64,000 nt of DNA from Mycobacterium triplex (GCF_000689255.1 NZ_HG964446.1:1044484-1108483), one strand, 5' to 3'; positions 27,115 through 38,831 are shown, counted from the stretch's first letter. A program made the numbers and translations. The notes: a model not told the origin generated them from the sequence alone.

Positions 27115-28293
27115 ATGGCCCAGCGTGAATGGGTCGAAAAGGACTTCTACAAGGAGCTTGGCGTCTCCTCCGACGCCAGCCCCGAAGAGATAAAGCGCGC
27201 CTACCGCAAGCTGGCGCGTGACTTGCATCCGGATGCCAATCCCGACAACCCCGCCGCCGGTGAACGGTTCAAAGCGGTGTCGGAAGCACACAACGTGCTC
27301 TCGGATGCGGCCAAGCGCAAGGAATACGACGAGACCCGACGGCTCTTCGCCGGCGGTGGGCTCGGCGGTCGACGGTTCGACACCGGCGGCTTCGGTGGCT
27401 TCAATGTGGGCGGCGACGGGGCCGAGTTCAACCTCAACGATTTGTTCGACGCCGCGGGCCGCAGCGGCGGCACCAACATCGGCGACCTCTTCGGCGGCCT
27501 GTTCGGACGCGGCGCGAGCGCCCGTCCCAGCCGGCCCCGGCGCGGCAACGATCTGGAGACCGAGACCGAGCTGGATTTCGTCGAGGCCGCCAAGGGTGTG
27601 GCGATGCCGCTGCGGCTGACCAGCCCGGCGCCCTGCACCAATTGCCATGGCAGCGGGGCGCGTCCGGGCACCAGCCCGAAGGTGTGCCCCACCTGTAACG
27701 GCGCCGGCGTGGTCAGCAGCAACCAGGGCGCGTTCGGTTTTTCCGAACCGTGCACCGACTGCCGGGGCAGCGGCTCGATCATCGAGCACCCCTGTGACGA
27801 GTGCAAAGGCACCGGCGTCACCACCCGTACCCGCACCATCAACGTGCGGATCCCGCCCGGCGTCGAAGACGGACAACGGATCCGGCTGCCCGGGCAGGGC
27901 GAAGCCGGGTTGCGCGGGGCGCCGTCGGGTGACTTGTACGTGACGGTGCATGTGCGTCCGGACAAGGTCTTCAGCCGCGACGGAGACGACCTCACCGTGA
28001 CGGTACCGGTCAGCTTCAGCGAATTAGCGTTGGGTTCAACGCTTTCGGTGCCGACGCTGGACGGCAAGGTTGGCGTGCGGGTGCCCAAGGGCACCGCCGA
28101 CGGGCGCATCCTGCGGGTACGCGGACGCGGGGTGCCCAAGCGCACTGGCGGCAACGGTGACCTGCTGGTGACCGTGAAAGTCGCTGTGCCGCCGAACCTG
28201 GAAGGCGCGGCGCAGGAGGCGCTGGAGGCCTATGCCGAAGCCGAGCGGTCCAGTGGCTTCAACCCGCGGGCCGGATGGGCAGGTAACCGCTGA
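27115..28293 (+). CDS. dnaJ1: Co-chaperone DnaJ1 (Hsp40)
   Basis: A 392-residue type I Hsp40. The J domain (about residues 10-75) has the HPD tripeptide in [13 protein letters not shown], which stimulates DnaK ATPase. A Gly/Phe region follows, then four zinc-binding CxxCxGxG-type motifs ([32 protein letters not shown]). The C-terminal substrate-binding beta domains complete the protein. GAGGAGGTG lies before the ATG. It is homologous to Rv0352. Confidence 0.97.
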   Translation: MAQREWVEKDFYKELGVSSDASPEEIKRAYRKLARDLHPDANPDNPAAGERFKAVSEAHNVLSDAAKRKEYDETRRLFAGGGLGGRRFDTGGFGGFNVGGDGAEFNLNDLFDAAGRSGGTNIGDLFGGLFGRGASARPSRPRRGNDLETETELDFVEAAKGVAMPLRLTSPAPCTNCHGSGARPGTSPKVCPTCNGAGVVSSNQGAFGFSEPCTDCRGSGSIIEHPCDECKGTGVTTRTRTINVRIPPGVEDGQRIRLPGQGEAGLRGAPSGDLYVTVHVRPDKVFSRDGDDLTVTVPVSFSELALGSTLSVPTLDGKVGVRVPKGTADGRILRVRGRGVPKRTGGNGDLLVTVKVAVPPNLEGAAQEALEAYAEAERSSGFNPRAGWAGNR

Positions 28294-28679
28294 TGGCGAA
28301 AAACTCCAAGCGAGAAGACGCCCGGACGTTTTTGATCTCGGTGGCGGCCGAGCTGGCCGGTATGCATGCGCAGACCTTGCGTACCTACGATCGCCTCGGG
28401 CTGGTGACGCCGAGCCGCACTTCCGGTGGCGGGCGGCGTTATTCGCAGCACGACGTGGATCTGCTGCGCGAGGTGCAGCGGCTGTCGCAGGACGAGGGCG
28501 TCAACCTGGCCGGCATCAAGCGCATCATCGAGCTGACGAATCAGGTCGAGGCGCTGCAGTCGAGGTTGAAGGAAATGGCCGATGAGATAGCGGTGTTGCG
28601 CACCAACCAGCGCCGCGACGTCGCGGTGGTACCCAAGAGCACGGCGCTGGTGGTGTGGCAGCCGCGTAAGGGCCGCTAG
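28293..28679 (+). CDS. hspR: HspR, MerR-type heat-shock repressor
   Basis: A 128-residue MerR-family repressor. The helix-turn-helix includes LAGMHAQTLRTYDRLGLVTPSRTSGGGRR, and the coiled-coil dimerisation helix is near EALQSRLKEMADEIAVLR. It binds HAIR sites; three are visible in this window, two before dnaK and one before clpB. So HspR closes a feedback loop on its own operon and controls ClpB. ATG overlaps the dnaJ1 stop by 1 nt (TGATG). Confidence 0.96.
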   Translation: MAKNSKREDARTFLISVAAELAGMHAQTLRTYDRLGLVTPSRTSGGGRRYSQHDVDLLREVQRLSQDEGVNLAGIKRIIELTNQVEALQSRLKEMADEIAVLRTNQRRDVAVVPKSTALVVWQPRKGR

Positions 28680-29566
28680 GCGCGGATGGAGAACACCGCG
28701 ACCGCCGGTTCGCCGGGACGCGCGGTCCGGTAGCCGCCGCGGCTGAGCGCGTCGGTCGGCGCGGTCATCGGCTCGAAGCACACCACGTCCTCGCCGGGCG
28801 GCGCGAAGATCTGGGTCGCCGAATACCCCTGCTCGAAGCGGACTTCCAGGCGGCGTCCACCGCCGGACACCGCGAACACCGCGCCGTCGGCCACCTGGTC
28901 GTAGGCATCGTCAAAAGTGTTGTCGCCCAACAGTTCTTTCTTGGCCGGCTGCTGCGAAGACTCGCCGGTGGGCAGACCACGTTCGTCGAGACTCAGATGC
29001 CGCAGCGGCGGAGTCTCGAGGACCCACTCGCTGCGCGGCGCGTCGGGGATCCGCAGATACGGATGAAAGCCGAAGCACAACGGGACCGCGGTGTCGCCGG
29101 TCGCGGTGACGGTGGTGCGCACCGTCAGTGTCCGGTCGGCCAGCCGCACGGACACCGTCAGCAGATGCGGATATGGGAAGCTGGCCAGCAGCCGCTCCTG
29201 CGCACCGAAGTCCACCTCGGCGGTCAGCTCGCTGGCCGACCCGGTCACCACCCGCCAGCCCGGATAGGCGGCCAGGGTTCCGTGAATCGGCAGTCCGTTG
29301 GGATCCGCGCGCACCCCGTTTTCGCCCGGCGTTAGCTCGACGGTAACGTTCTCGGCCGCATAAGTGTTGCCGCCCAGCCGATTTGCCCAGGGATACAGGA
29401 TCGGGATGCCCATCGTCTTGCCGGCTTGGATATAGGCCTCCAGGCCGCGCCGCTGACCGAGCAACTCCACACCGGAGTCGGTCAGCGAGCTGCCGATCAT
29501 GCCCGCGTCCGGCACGAACTGTGCGGCCAACGATGACGTGGGGTCACGCAGGGTGACGGGATGCAC
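28676..29566 (-). CDS. Aldose 1-epimerase (galactose mutarotase-like)
   Basis: A 296-residue beta-sandwich enzyme that interconverts sugar anomers. Visible features are GIPILYPWANRLGG, NGLPIHGTL and CFGFHPYLRI (histidines at the usual positions), and CFEPMTAPTDAL with the catalytic-type glutamate. A TAGGCT box 6 nt before the GTG start suggests a leaderless mRNA. It converges on hspR with a 4-nt overlap. Confidence 0.85.
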   Translation of the reverse strand: MHPVTLRDPTSSLAAQFVPDAGMIGSSLTDSGVELLGQRRGLEAYIQAGKTMGIPILYPWANRLGGNTYAAENVTVELTPGENGVRADPNGLPIHGTLAAYPGWRVVTGSASELTAEVDFGAQERLLASFPYPHLLTVSVRLADRTLTVRTTVTATGDTAVPLCFGFHPYLRIPDAPRSEWVLETPPLRHLSLDERGLPTGESSQQPAKKELLGDNTFDDAYDQVADGAVFAVSGGGRRLEVRFEQGYSATQIFAPPGEDVVCFEPMTAPTDALSRGGYRTARPGEPAVAVFSIRA

Positions 29567-29575
29567 GCGGTCAGC

Positions 29576-30748
29576 CTAACGGCTCAGCGGGTCGTGCTGA
29601 ATACGCTCCGCCGGGGCGCCTTTGGCGATCAGCGCGGCCTTGGTCGTTTGGACCATCGCCGGACCGCCGCAGATCAGGATCTGCCGGTCGCCCCAACCGC
29701 CGTACTTGGTCACCACCTCGGGGAGCCGGCCGATCTGGTGGACATGCAGTCCACGCGGCGGCGTGACGTCCGGGTAGTCCGCGGCCCACACCGGGTCGCT
29801 GTTGTATTCCGACACCGGCGAGACCGACAGCCAGGGGTTGTGCGCACAGATCTGCCACAGCGTCGGCAGGTCGTAGAGCTCGCAGCGGTAGCGCGCGCCG
29901 AAGAACAGATGCACCCGCGGGTTTTTCGCGTAGCGGCACAGGTCCATGATCAGCGCGCGCAGCGGCGCCAATCCGGTACTGCCGGCCACCATCAGGATGT
30001 CTTCGCCGTGGCGGTCGACCTGCAGGCCGCCGTGTGGACTGGATAACCGCCACCGGTCGCCCGGTCGGCTTTCGTTGACGATCGCGGTGCTGACCAGGCC
30101 GCCGGGGACCTGACGGACGTGAAACTCGATCCCGCCGGCGGGGTCGGCGGGAATGGCGGGGCTGAGAAACCGCCAGCGCCGCGGGCATTGCGGAACGTGG
30201 ACGTCGACGTACTGACCGGGGTGATAGTGCATCGGCTGGTCGAGGCGCAGCCGCACGACCGCGAGGTCGCGGGAGACCCGCTGATGTTCGATGACGGTGC
30301 CGTCCCACCAGGCGGGTCCCTCTTCGGCATCGGCGGCGCCGCTCATCACCCCGGTGATCAAGTTCAGCGACTGGTTGGCGGCCGCGTCGACGGCATCCGT
30401 CCAGGCATCGCCCAAGTGGGCGCGCAGCGTCGTCCGCAGCGCCCGCCGCAGCGACTCGTAATGCGTTGGCAGCACACCGTATTTGCGGTGATCCCGGCCG
30501 AGCTGGGCAAGAAAGGCCACCGGCTCCCGGGCGCGCTGCTCCACCAGCTCGCCGTAAACCCAGTGCAGCGCGTGACCGAAAGCGGCTCGCTGCGCGTCCA
30601 TTTCGGGTGGGAACAGGTCGCGCACCGAGCCGTCGACCGCGAACCAGTGGGTGTAGAAGCGGTGGACGAGCTCGCCGCCGGCGCCCGAGTCGTCCGGGGC
30701 CAGCGCATCGCGCAGCACCCGCAACGCATCGGAGTCCTCTAATCCCAC
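29576..30748 (-). CDS. Type II flavohemoglobin-like globin-FAD/NAD reductase (Rv0385 homologue)
   Basis: A 390-residue two-domain protein. Residues 1-140 are globin-like, with a candidate proximal haem histidine in LGRDHRKYGVLPTHYESLR. The rest is a ferredoxin-reductase module with an FAD-binding region HYHPGQYVDVHVPQ and the pyridine-nucleotide site VAGSTGLAPLRALIMDL...FFGAR. GGWGDRQILICGGPAMV follows. M. tuberculosis Rv0385 has been described as a type II flavohemoglobin, linked to D-lactate oxidation rather than classic NO detoxification. A TAGAAT box 8 nt before the GTG start suggests leaderless expression. It lies downstream of the DUF3060-type gene on the same strand. Confidence 0.82.
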   Translation of the reverse strand: MGLEDSDALRVLRDALAPDDSGAGGELVHRFYTHWFAVDGSVRDLFPPEMDAQRAAFGHALHWVYGELVEQRAREPVAFLAQLGRDHRKYGVLPTHYESLRRALRTTLRAHLGDAWTDAVDAAANQSLNLITGVMSGAADAEEGPAWWDGTVIEHQRVSRDLAVVRLRLDQPMHYHPGQYVDVHVPQCPRRWRFLSPAIPADPAGGIEFHVRQVPGGLVSTAIVNESRPGDRWRLSSPHGGLQVDRHGEDILMVAGSTGLAPLRALIMDLCRYAKNPRVHLFFGARYRCELYDLPTLWQICAHNPWLSVSPVSEYNSDPVWAADYPDVTPPRGLHVHQIGRLPEVVTKYGGWGDRQILICGGPAMVQTTKAALIAKGAPAERIQHDPLSR

Positions 30749-30778
30749 GGGGCCCGATTCTAAGCTCGCCGAGGCATG

Positions 30779-31711
30779 TCAGCCCTGGCCAACGGTGTTC
30801 GAGGTGCCAGTGTTGGCCACATTCGGCGAGCCCCAATGGTAGGTGACCACGTTGCCTGAGCCCGCGGTGCCGATCGCATCCGTGCTGTCGATCGTGACGC
30901 GGTTGCCCTTGCCGGCGACGCTGACGCTGGTGCAGTGGCCGGTGACGGTGATCGTGTTGTTCACGCCGCTCACCGACAGATAGCCGCCGTTGCAGGGGAT
31001 CGTTTTCGTCGTCCCGGATCCGCTGACCTGCAAGGTGCCGTAGTCGGGAACGTCGGTCGGCAGACCGTCGCCCGAGAGGTCGGTGCGGGTCCCGGTGGCC
31101 GCCAAACCGGCCGCGACCAGCCAGCCGACCACGATGAGGAACCAGCAGGCCATCCGCGCCCACAGCCGGGGTCGCAGCGTCCCGGCCCAGTTGCCGGTCT
31201 CGTCGCGGTCGAGGTCATACGCAAAAGCCGTCACGCAGCGGGCCCGCGCGGGATTGCGCTCGTCGGCCAGGATCACCCCGTCGACGTATTCCCGTCCGCG
31301 CAGCAGCACGTCGCCCCGGTGACCGTCGAGTGTGTAGTACACCGTGGTCGTGGTGTCCGGACCGCTCCATCGCGCCCGGGTGACCGTCCATCCGTGCGCC
31401 ACCGGCAGGCGGGTGTTGAAATGCTGTGCTCGCGAAAGCTTTTCAGTTCCGGTGACGGTCGCCACCCGGCCCCGCTTGAGCAACCCGATCCGCACGCGTG
31501 CGCCGTAGAGGTGCACGGCATAGATCCCGGCCAGGGTGAGCACCGCCGCCGCGGCGAAGGCCCTGGGCAGGCGGATCCACAGCACGATCGGTGCGACCGC
31601 GACCAAGAACAGCGTCCACACGTACCACCAGCGGAACGGCAGCAGCTCGGCCAGCCGGAAGCCGATCGGAATCCCGCGCGGCGGCGGCGCGAGGGCGGAG
31701 TCGTCGTCCAT
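30779..31711 (-). CDS. Membrane protein with DUF3060-type beta-repeat tail
   Basis: A 310-residue protein of unknown function. The ATG at 31711 has a GGAGG ribosome-binding site; the longer frame is rejected. Two membrane helices lie near the N-terminus ([36 protein letters not shown]). A cytoplasmic domain follows, then a third helix ([20 protein letters not shown]) and an outer domain with Asn/Thr/Val beta-repeats ([24 protein letters not shown]) typical of DUF3060. It is divergent from clpB across 109 bp that contain a HAIR site, so it might share heat-shock control. Confidence 0.75.
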   Translation of the reverse strand: MDDDSALAPPPRGIPIGFRLAELLPFRWWYVWTLFLVAVAPIVLWIRLPRAFAAAAVLTLAGIYAVHLYGARVRIGLLKRGRVATVTGTEKLSRAQHFNTRLPVAHGWTVTRARWSGPDTTTTVYYTLDGHRGDVLLRGREYVDGVILADERNPARARCVTAFAYDLDRDETGNWAGTLRPRLWARMACWFLIVVGWLVAAGLAATGTRTDLSGDGLPTDVPDYGTLQVSGSGTTKTIPCNGGYLSVSGVNNTITVTGHCTSVSVAGKGNRVTIDSTDAIGTAGSGNVVTYHWGSPNVANTGTSNTVGQG

Positions 31712-31739
31712 CGAGCGAAATTCCTCCAGAAAATCTAAA

Positions 31740-31760
31740 CTTGAGCGGAACACACTCAAC
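31740..31760 (+). promoter_or_regulatory. HspR operator (HAIR) upstream of clpB
   Basis: CTTGAGC-N7-ACTCAAC matches HAIR at 12 of 14 arm positions. It overlaps the -35 part of the predicted SigH promoter, so bound HspR would block the polymerase directly. Confidence 0.87.
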
Positions 31761-31772
31761 CTTGACGACGTT
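31747..31772 (+). promoter_or_regulatory. SigH-type promoter of clpB
   Basis: GGAAC (31747-31751), a 17-nt spacer and CGTT (31769-31772) have exactly the same spacing as the dnaK promoter. The GGAAC element falls within the HAIR spacer. The predicted leader is about 40 nt, ending in a GGAGG site at 31808-31812. Confidence 0.75.
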
Positions 31773-31820
31773 GAACAACGCGACAAGCATTTTCCCTATA
31801 CCCGAACGGAGGTGTCTGGG

Positions 31821-34385
<2,565 letters not shown>

Positions 34386-34395
34386 TCCCCTCGGC

Positions 34396-34455
34396 GCCGA
34401 ACGTGCTCTGGTGGCGAGAATTGAGCGATTTTTTCGCCACTGGAGCACGTTCGGC
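34396..34455. terminator. Long intergenic palindrome, copy 1 (clpB / enoyl-CoA hydratase)
   Basis: The 22-nt arms at 34396-34417 and 34434-34455 pair at 20 of 22 positions. The core GCCGAACGTGCTC pairs with GAGCACGTTCGGC, and TGGCGA with TCGCCA. The 16-nt loop contains a run of Ts. It sits between two convergent genes and reads almost the same on both strands, so it is probably a bidirectional terminator. A near-identical element occurs at 38868-38928. Confidence 0.85.
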
Positions 34456-34461
34456 GTGCGG

Positions 34462-35283
34462 CTAGCTCGCGCCCAGCTCGAAGTCACGGGTCTGCGCGCC
34501 GGCGTCGATCACTGCCCGCAGCAGGTGCCGGGCGGCCGGCTGGGCAAGGGTTTCGCGGAACAGCTGATCCTCGATGCGCAGCCCGGTCGGGATGTCCCGT
34601 TCGGCCGCGGCGTCGACCGCGCGCTTGGCGTTCGCGACGGTCATCGCGGGCGACGAGGCGATGCGTGCGGCGAGCTTGTCGACGAACCGGCGCAGCTTGT
34701 CGGGCGGCAGCGCCCGGTTGACATAGCCCCAGGCCTCGGCGGTCGCGGCGTCGATGTCGCCGCAGCCGAGGATGACTTCCAGGGCGCGCGCCCGGCCGAT
34801 CAGCCGGGGCAGCCGCTGCGTGCCGCCACCACCCGGGATGATCCCGACCGCCAACTCGGGATGGCCCAGGACCGTCACGCCCAGCGCGGCAAACCGCATG
34901 TCGAACGCCATCGCGAACTCGCAGCCGCCGCCGCGGCAGACGCCCTCGATCACGGCGATCGTGGCCTTCGGCAGGGTGCGGATCCGCTCAGTCATGGCGT
35001 GAAACGGCGTCAGCTCGTCGTGCAGCGCCACGTCCTCTCCAGTTTTCAAGGCCGGGAGGTCCACAATCAGCCCGACGTCGGCGTGGGCAATGAAGATTTC
35101 CGGGTCGGCCGAGTCGACGACCAGCACGCGCACCTCGTCGTCGGCCGCGACCTCACCCGCCAGCCGGTCGAACTCGTTCACCAGCGGCAGGTCGAACAGG
35201 TTGATCGGGGGATTGTCGATCGTCGCCCGGCAAACGCCGTCGGCGGCGGCGACCCGAATCAGCTGGTAGCCCTGGTAGCCCAT
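34462..35283 (-). CDS. Enoyl-CoA hydratase/isomerase family (crotonase) protein
   Basis: A 273-residue crotonase-fold protein. The oxyanion-hole region is IAVIEGVCRGGGCEFAMAF, and the second active-site segment is GHPELAVGIIPGGGGTQRLPR, both with the glutamates expected for hydratase activity. EPEIFIAHADVG-type sequence (PEIFIAHADVGLI) replaces the common FxAGADI motif. The acyl-CoA substrate is unknown. It follows the DsrE-like gene on the same strand, 18 nt apart. Confidence 0.85.
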   Translation of the reverse strand: MGYQGYQLIRVAAADGVCRATIDNPPINLFDLPLVNEFDRLAGEVAADDEVRVLVVDSADPEIFIAHADVGLIVDLPALKTGEDVALHDELTPFHAMTERIRTLPKATIAVIEGVCRGGGCEFAMAFDMRFAALGVTVLGHPELAVGIIPGGGGTQRLPRLIGRARALEVILGCGDIDAATAEAWGYVNRALPPDKLRRFVDKLAARIASSPAMTVANAKRAVDAAAERDIPTGLRIEDQLFRETLAQPAARHLLRAVIDAGAQTRDFELGAS

Positions 35284-35301
35284 GGGCCGAACCCTACGGG
35301 T

Positions 35302-35742
35302 TTAGGACTCCGAAATCTTCACGTATCCCTGCTGTACCAGCTGCGTCAGCCTCGCCATCGCATTTCGGTTGATCTTGATTCCGGGGATCAGGTCGGCTTT
35401 GCCCCAGCCCATGGCTTTGGCCGTCGCACCGCAAATCTCGACCTGCGCCCCCCTCTGAACGAGGTCGACGATGATCGGCTTGTAGGGATTGCCGGTCGCG
35501 ATATGCCGGTTGACGTTGTACGTCCGATCGTCGAGCGCGGCGTGCCCCGCATTCGTGTGGAACACGATGATCACGTGCGGTTCCACGTTCCATTCGGCGG
35601 CATCGTCGACGACGAGCCCCGCGTGGAAGAGCACGGCCGGCATGTCGCCCTCGAACGACAGCGATGCCACGCTGAACACGACGTTCACCTCGTCGAGCTG
35701 GACGGGGATGTCGATGTGCAGCGAATCGTCTTGACCTGACAT
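35302..35742 (-). CDS. DsrE-family protein
   Basis: A 146-residue protein starting at ATG 35742 with an AAGGGAAG ribosome-binding site. It has the alpha/beta layout of DsrE-like proteins: VNVVFSVASLSFEGDMPAVLFHAGL, EPHVIIVFHTNAGHAAL and GAQVEICGATAKAMGW. Its single cysteine, in VEICGAT, sits where sulfur-relay members have the reactive Cys. The function is unproven; sulfur transfer or small-molecule binding is possible. It probably shares an operon with the crotonase gene and is divergent from ttfA. Confidence 0.72.
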   Translation of the reverse strand: MSGQDDSLHIDIPVQLDEVNVVFSVASLSFEGDMPAVLFHAGLVVDDAAEWNVEPHVIIVFHTNAGHAALDDRTYNVNRHIATGNPYKPIIVDLVQRGAQVEICGATAKAMGWGKADLIPGIKINRNAMARLTQLVQQGYVKISES

Positions 35743-35846
35743 TCTTACTTCCCTTCGGCCGGAAAACCGATCGGACATGCGGTGTCGTGGGAAACCTTAA
35801 TTGGGTTGTGACCAGGTCGCATTCTCGGTTCCGGTGGGGGAGCAGA

Positions 35847-35852
35847 TACGCT
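35847..35852 (+). promoter_or_regulatory. -10 box TACGCT, leaderless start of ttfA
   Basis: TACGCT is followed by 7 nt (ACTTAGG) and then the ATG of ttfA. No ribosome-binding site with normal spacing is present, so the transcript probably starts at the ATG. Confidence 0.65.
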
Positions 35853-35859
35853 ACTTAGG

Positions 35860-36708
35860 ATGGTCCCCCTATGGTTCACGCTCTCCGCGCTGTGCTTCGT
35901 CGGCGCGGTGGTGTTGCTGTACGTCGACGTCGATCGTCGACGCGGCCGCAGTAGGCGGCGTAAATCGTGGGCCCGCTCGCACGGATTCGACTACGAGCGC
36001 GAATCGACCGACATCCTCAAGCGCTGGAAGCGCGGTGTGATGTCGACGGTGGGCGATGTTCCCGCCCACAACGTGGTGCTGGGGCAGATCCGCGGCGAAG
36101 CGGTGTACATCTTCGATCTCGAGGAAGTCGCCACCGTGATCGCGCTGCACCGCAAGGTGGGCACCAACGTCGTGGTCGACCTGCGGCTCAAGGGGCTCAA
36201 AGAGCCGCGTGAGAGCGACATTTGGCTGCTGGGCGCGATCGGCCCGCGGATGGTGTACTCGACCAACCTGGACGCGGCCCGTCGGGCCTGCGACCGGCGC
36301 ATGGTCACCTTCGCGCACACCGCGCCGGACTGCGCCGAGATCATGTGGAACGAGCAGAACTGGACGCTGGTCGCGATGCCGGTCTCCAGCACGCGTGCCC
36401 AGTGGGACGAGGGCCTGCGCACGGTGCGCCAGTTCAACGACCTGTTGCGGGTGTTGCCGCCGGTGCCTGCCGACAGCAACGAGCCGGCTGGACTTCGCAG
36501 CGCGGCCCCGAGCCGTCCGCTCGCCCCCGCCGGCCGGGCGGAGTTGCCGCCCCGGCGCTCGGCCCAGGACGTCTCCGGGCTGCTGGGTGACGCCGGCCGC
36601 CGGGCCGCGGAATCGGCCCACCGCGACGAGGGCCGCACCGAAGCCATCCGGCGCCCCCCGCCGTCGACAGGACGCAACGGCCAACAGGCCAGCAATTTCC
36701 AGCGCTGA
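35860..36708 (+). CDS. ttfA: TtfA: trehalose-monomycolate transport factor
   Basis: A 282-residue homologue of Rv0383c/MSMEG_0736. This protein, named TtfA, associates with MmpL3 and is needed to carry trehalose monomycolate across the inner membrane. One N-terminal membrane helix (WFTLSALCFVGAVVLLYV) precedes a basic stretch. A cytoplasmic domain follows (KSWARSHGFDYERESTDILK; IWLLGAIGPRMVYSTNLD), then a Pro/Arg-rich disordered tail after residue 205. It starts a run of four same-strand genes, ttfA-pyrE-lipoprotein-RNA methyltransferase. Confidence 0.9.
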   Translation: MVPLWFTLSALCFVGAVVLLYVDVDRRRGRSRRRKSWARSHGFDYERESTDILKRWKRGVMSTVGDVPAHNVVLGQIRGEAVYIFDLEEVATVIALHRKVGTNVVVDLRLKGLKEPRESDIWLLGAIGPRMVYSTNLDAARRACDRRMVTFAHTAPDCAEIMWNEQNWTLVAMPVSSTRAQWDEGLRTVRQFNDLLRVLPPVPADSNEPAGLRSAAPSRPLAPAGRAELPPRRSAQDVSGLLGDAGRRAAESAHRDEGRTEAIRRPPPSTGRNGQQASNFQR

Positions 36709-36726
36709 AAGCTATTGCGCTGCAAC

Positions 36727-37260
36727 ATGTCTGACCGCGACGAACTGGCCGAGCTGGTGCGTCAACTGTCCGTCGTGCACGGCCGGGTCACGCTGTCGTC
36801 GGGCCAGGAGGCCGACTACTACGTCGACCTGCGCCGGGCCACGCTGCACCACCGCGCCTCCGCCCTGATCGGCGTGTTGATGCGCGAACTCACCGCGGAC
36901 TGGGATTACGCGGTCGTCGGGGGCCTGACGCTGGGCGCCGATCCGGTCGCGACCGCCATCATGCACGCGCCCGGACGCCCAATCGATGCCTTTGTGGTGC
37001 GCAAGTCCGCGAAAACCCATGGCCTGCAACGTCTTATCGAGGGATCCGAGGTGTCGGGGCAGCGGGTGCTGGTGGTCGAGGACACCAGCACAACCGGTGG
37101 CTCGGCGCTGACGGCGGTGCACGCCGTCCAGGACGCGGGAGCCGAAGTCGTCGGCGTGGCCACCGTGGTGGACCGCGCCACCGGCGCCGCGGAGGCCATC
37201 CAGGCCGAGGGGCTGCGCTACCGCAGCGTGCTGGGCCTGGCCGATCTGGGGCTGGGCTAG
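36727..37260 (+). CDS. pyrE: Orotate phosphoribosyltransferase PyrE
   Basis: A 177-residue enzyme that joins orotate to PRPP in pyrimidine synthesis. The PRPP loop is VLVVEDTSTTGGSALTAV. The flexible catalytic loop region is RKSAKTHGLQRLIEG, and VTLSSGQEADYYVDLR binds orotate. ATG 36727 (MSDRDELAEL) is preferred to the slightly longer frame. It starts 18 nt after the ttfA stop. Confidence 0.95.
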   Translation: MSDRDELAELVRQLSVVHGRVTLSSGQEADYYVDLRRATLHHRASALIGVLMRELTADWDYAVVGGLTLGADPVATAIMHAPGRPIDAFVVRKSAKTHGLQRLIEGSEVSGQRVLVVEDTSTTGGSALTAVHAVQDAGAEVVGVATVVDRATGAAEAIQAEGLRYRSVLGLADLGLG

Positions 37261-37272
37261 GGCTTTCCCGCT

Positions 37273-38181
37273 GTGCGCCAGTTCCTTGCGATAGCAGTCT
37301 GTTTGGCCGTCTGCCTGACGGGCTGCTCGAGTTCCAAACACGCCGTCGCGCCGTACGGTGCCCAGGGCGCCTGGCTGGGTGAATCGCTGGCGCTGCTCGG
37401 CTGGAATATGTCGGTGTCGAACCTGCGCTGGGACGGCGACTACGTGTTGGTCGACGTCTCGGCTAGTTTGGCCGCACCGACGGATCCCAAGGCGCCGCAC
37501 GCCAAACCCGAGGACATCCGCTTCGGGCTCTACGGCGCGCTCGCACACCCGATGGAGTCCGCCGGCCTGGGCAGTTGTGACACCGCGATGGCCACCGTCC
37601 GCGATATCCGGACGCCGTTGTCGGCGCCGCCGGACCGGCTCACCGGCGCGGTGTGCCTGGGCCCGCTGAAGGACCGCAGCCAGGTGCGTGGCGTGTACGC
37701 CTACTCCGAGCGGGACCGGATCGCCGGTACTTCCGCGGCCTATCCCGCGGCGTTCCCGGTGGGGCTGCTGCCGACCAACGTCAACGACACCGGCCTGGTC
37801 GTCAAGACCACCAGCCTGTCGGCCTGGCGCGGGGACGGTAAGCCGGTGACGAAGGCGCAACTCGGTGATCCGGGGGCCTTCACCGGCGCCGGCTACATGC
37901 TGCTCGGGCTGGAGGCCGACGCCCTCGCGGCCCGGTACCGCGACGACTCCGCCCACCGCGGCGGCCCGATGATGTTGCTCGCGTCGCCGACCGTTCCCGG
38001 TCGCGGCCTGAACCCGGCCTGCGCGGCGTACGGATCGTCGGTGCTGATCCTGCCCGACGCCTCGCTGGACGCGGTGCGTGTCTCGGCTTCGCTATGCACC
38101 CAGGGCGAAATCAATCAGGCGTTGCTCTACGCGACGGTGGCGATCGTCGGCACCCACGCGGGTGTGTGGACGCCGCGATGA
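37273..38181 (+). CDS. Putative lipoprotein (Rv0381c homologue)
   Basis: A 302-residue protein with a short signal peptide and lipobox (MRQFLAIAVCLAVCLTGCSSS), so it is probably anchored to the outer face of the membrane by its N-terminal Cys. The mature part has several cysteines (LGSCDTAM, GAVCLGP, NPACAAYG, ASLCTQG) that may form disulfides. Function is unknown. The GTG start lies 12 nt after pyrE, and the stop overlaps the next ATG by 4 nt, so it is part of the ttfA-pyrE operon. Confidence 0.78.
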   Translation: MRQFLAIAVCLAVCLTGCSSSKHAVAPYGAQGAWLGESLALLGWNMSVSNLRWDGDYVLVDVSASLAAPTDPKAPHAKPEDIRFGLYGALAHPMESAGLGSCDTAMATVRDIRTPLSAPPDRLTGAVCLGPLKDRSQVRGVYAYSERDRIAGTSAAYPAAFPVGLLPTNVNDTGLVVKTTSLSAWRGDGKPVTKAQLGDPGAFTGAGYMLLGLEADALAARYRDDSAHRGGPMMLLASPTVPGRGLNPACAAYGSSVLILPDASLDAVRVSASLCTQGEINQALLYATVAIVGTHAGVWTPR

Positions 38182-38831
38182 GCGACTCCGGGCCCGGGCC
38201 CACCGAATGGGCAGTACCACCGGCGGCCGGTGTCGGGCCCTGGGAAGGTGCGTTGCCCGACGACCCACGGTACGACCCAATTCTGTTGCGCGACGGGGAC
38301 ACCCGCAATGTCGTCGACGCCTACCGGTACTGGACGCGGGAAGCGATCATCGCCGACATCGACCAGCGCCGGCATCCGCTGCACATCGCGATCGAGAACT
38401 TCGGCCACGACGCCAATATCGGATCGGTGGTGCGCACCGCCAACGCCTTCGCGGTGGACACCGTGCACATCGTCGGGCGGCGGCGCTGGAATCGCCGTGG
38501 CGCCATGGTGACCGACCGCTATCAACGGCTGTGCCATCACGACAGCACGGCGGAGCTGCTGGGTTTCGCGGCGGCCGCGGGATTGAGTGTGGTCGCGGTG
38601 GACAACGTGCCGGGCGCGGCGCGGCTGGAGGAAGTCGTACTGCCTCGCGAATGTCTGTTGGTGTTCGGTCAAGAGGGGCCGGGCATCACCGACGACACCC
38701 GGACGGGTGCGGCGGTCACGGTGTCGATCGCTCAGTTCGGCTCGACCCGCAGCATCAACGCCGGTGTCGCGGCCGGGATCGCGATGCATGCCTGGATCCG
38801 CCAGCACGGCGATCTATCACGCGCCTGGTAG
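38178..38831 (+). CDS. SpoU/TrmH-family RNA 2'-O-methyltransferase
   Basis: A 217-residue SPOUT enzyme expected to methylate ribose in tRNA or rRNA using S-adenosylmethionine. Motif 1 is ENFGHDANIGSVVRTANAF, motif 2 is LLVFGQEGPGIT, and motif 3 is VSIAQFGSTRSINAGVAAGIAM. The catalytic asparagine-arginine pair is present in motif 1. The ATG overlaps the lipoprotein stop (ATGA). It is homologous to Rv0380c. Confidence 0.92.
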   Translation: MSDSGPGPTEWAVPPAAGVGPWEGALPDDPRYDPILLRDGDTRNVVDAYRYWTREAIIADIDQRRHPLHIAIENFGHDANIGSVVRTANAFAVDTVHIVGRRRWNRRGAMVTDRYQRLCHHDSTAELLGFAAAAGLSVVAVDNVPGAARLEEVVLPRECLLVFGQEGPGITDDTRTGAAVTVSIAQFGSTRSINAGVAAGIAMHAWIRQHGDLSRAW

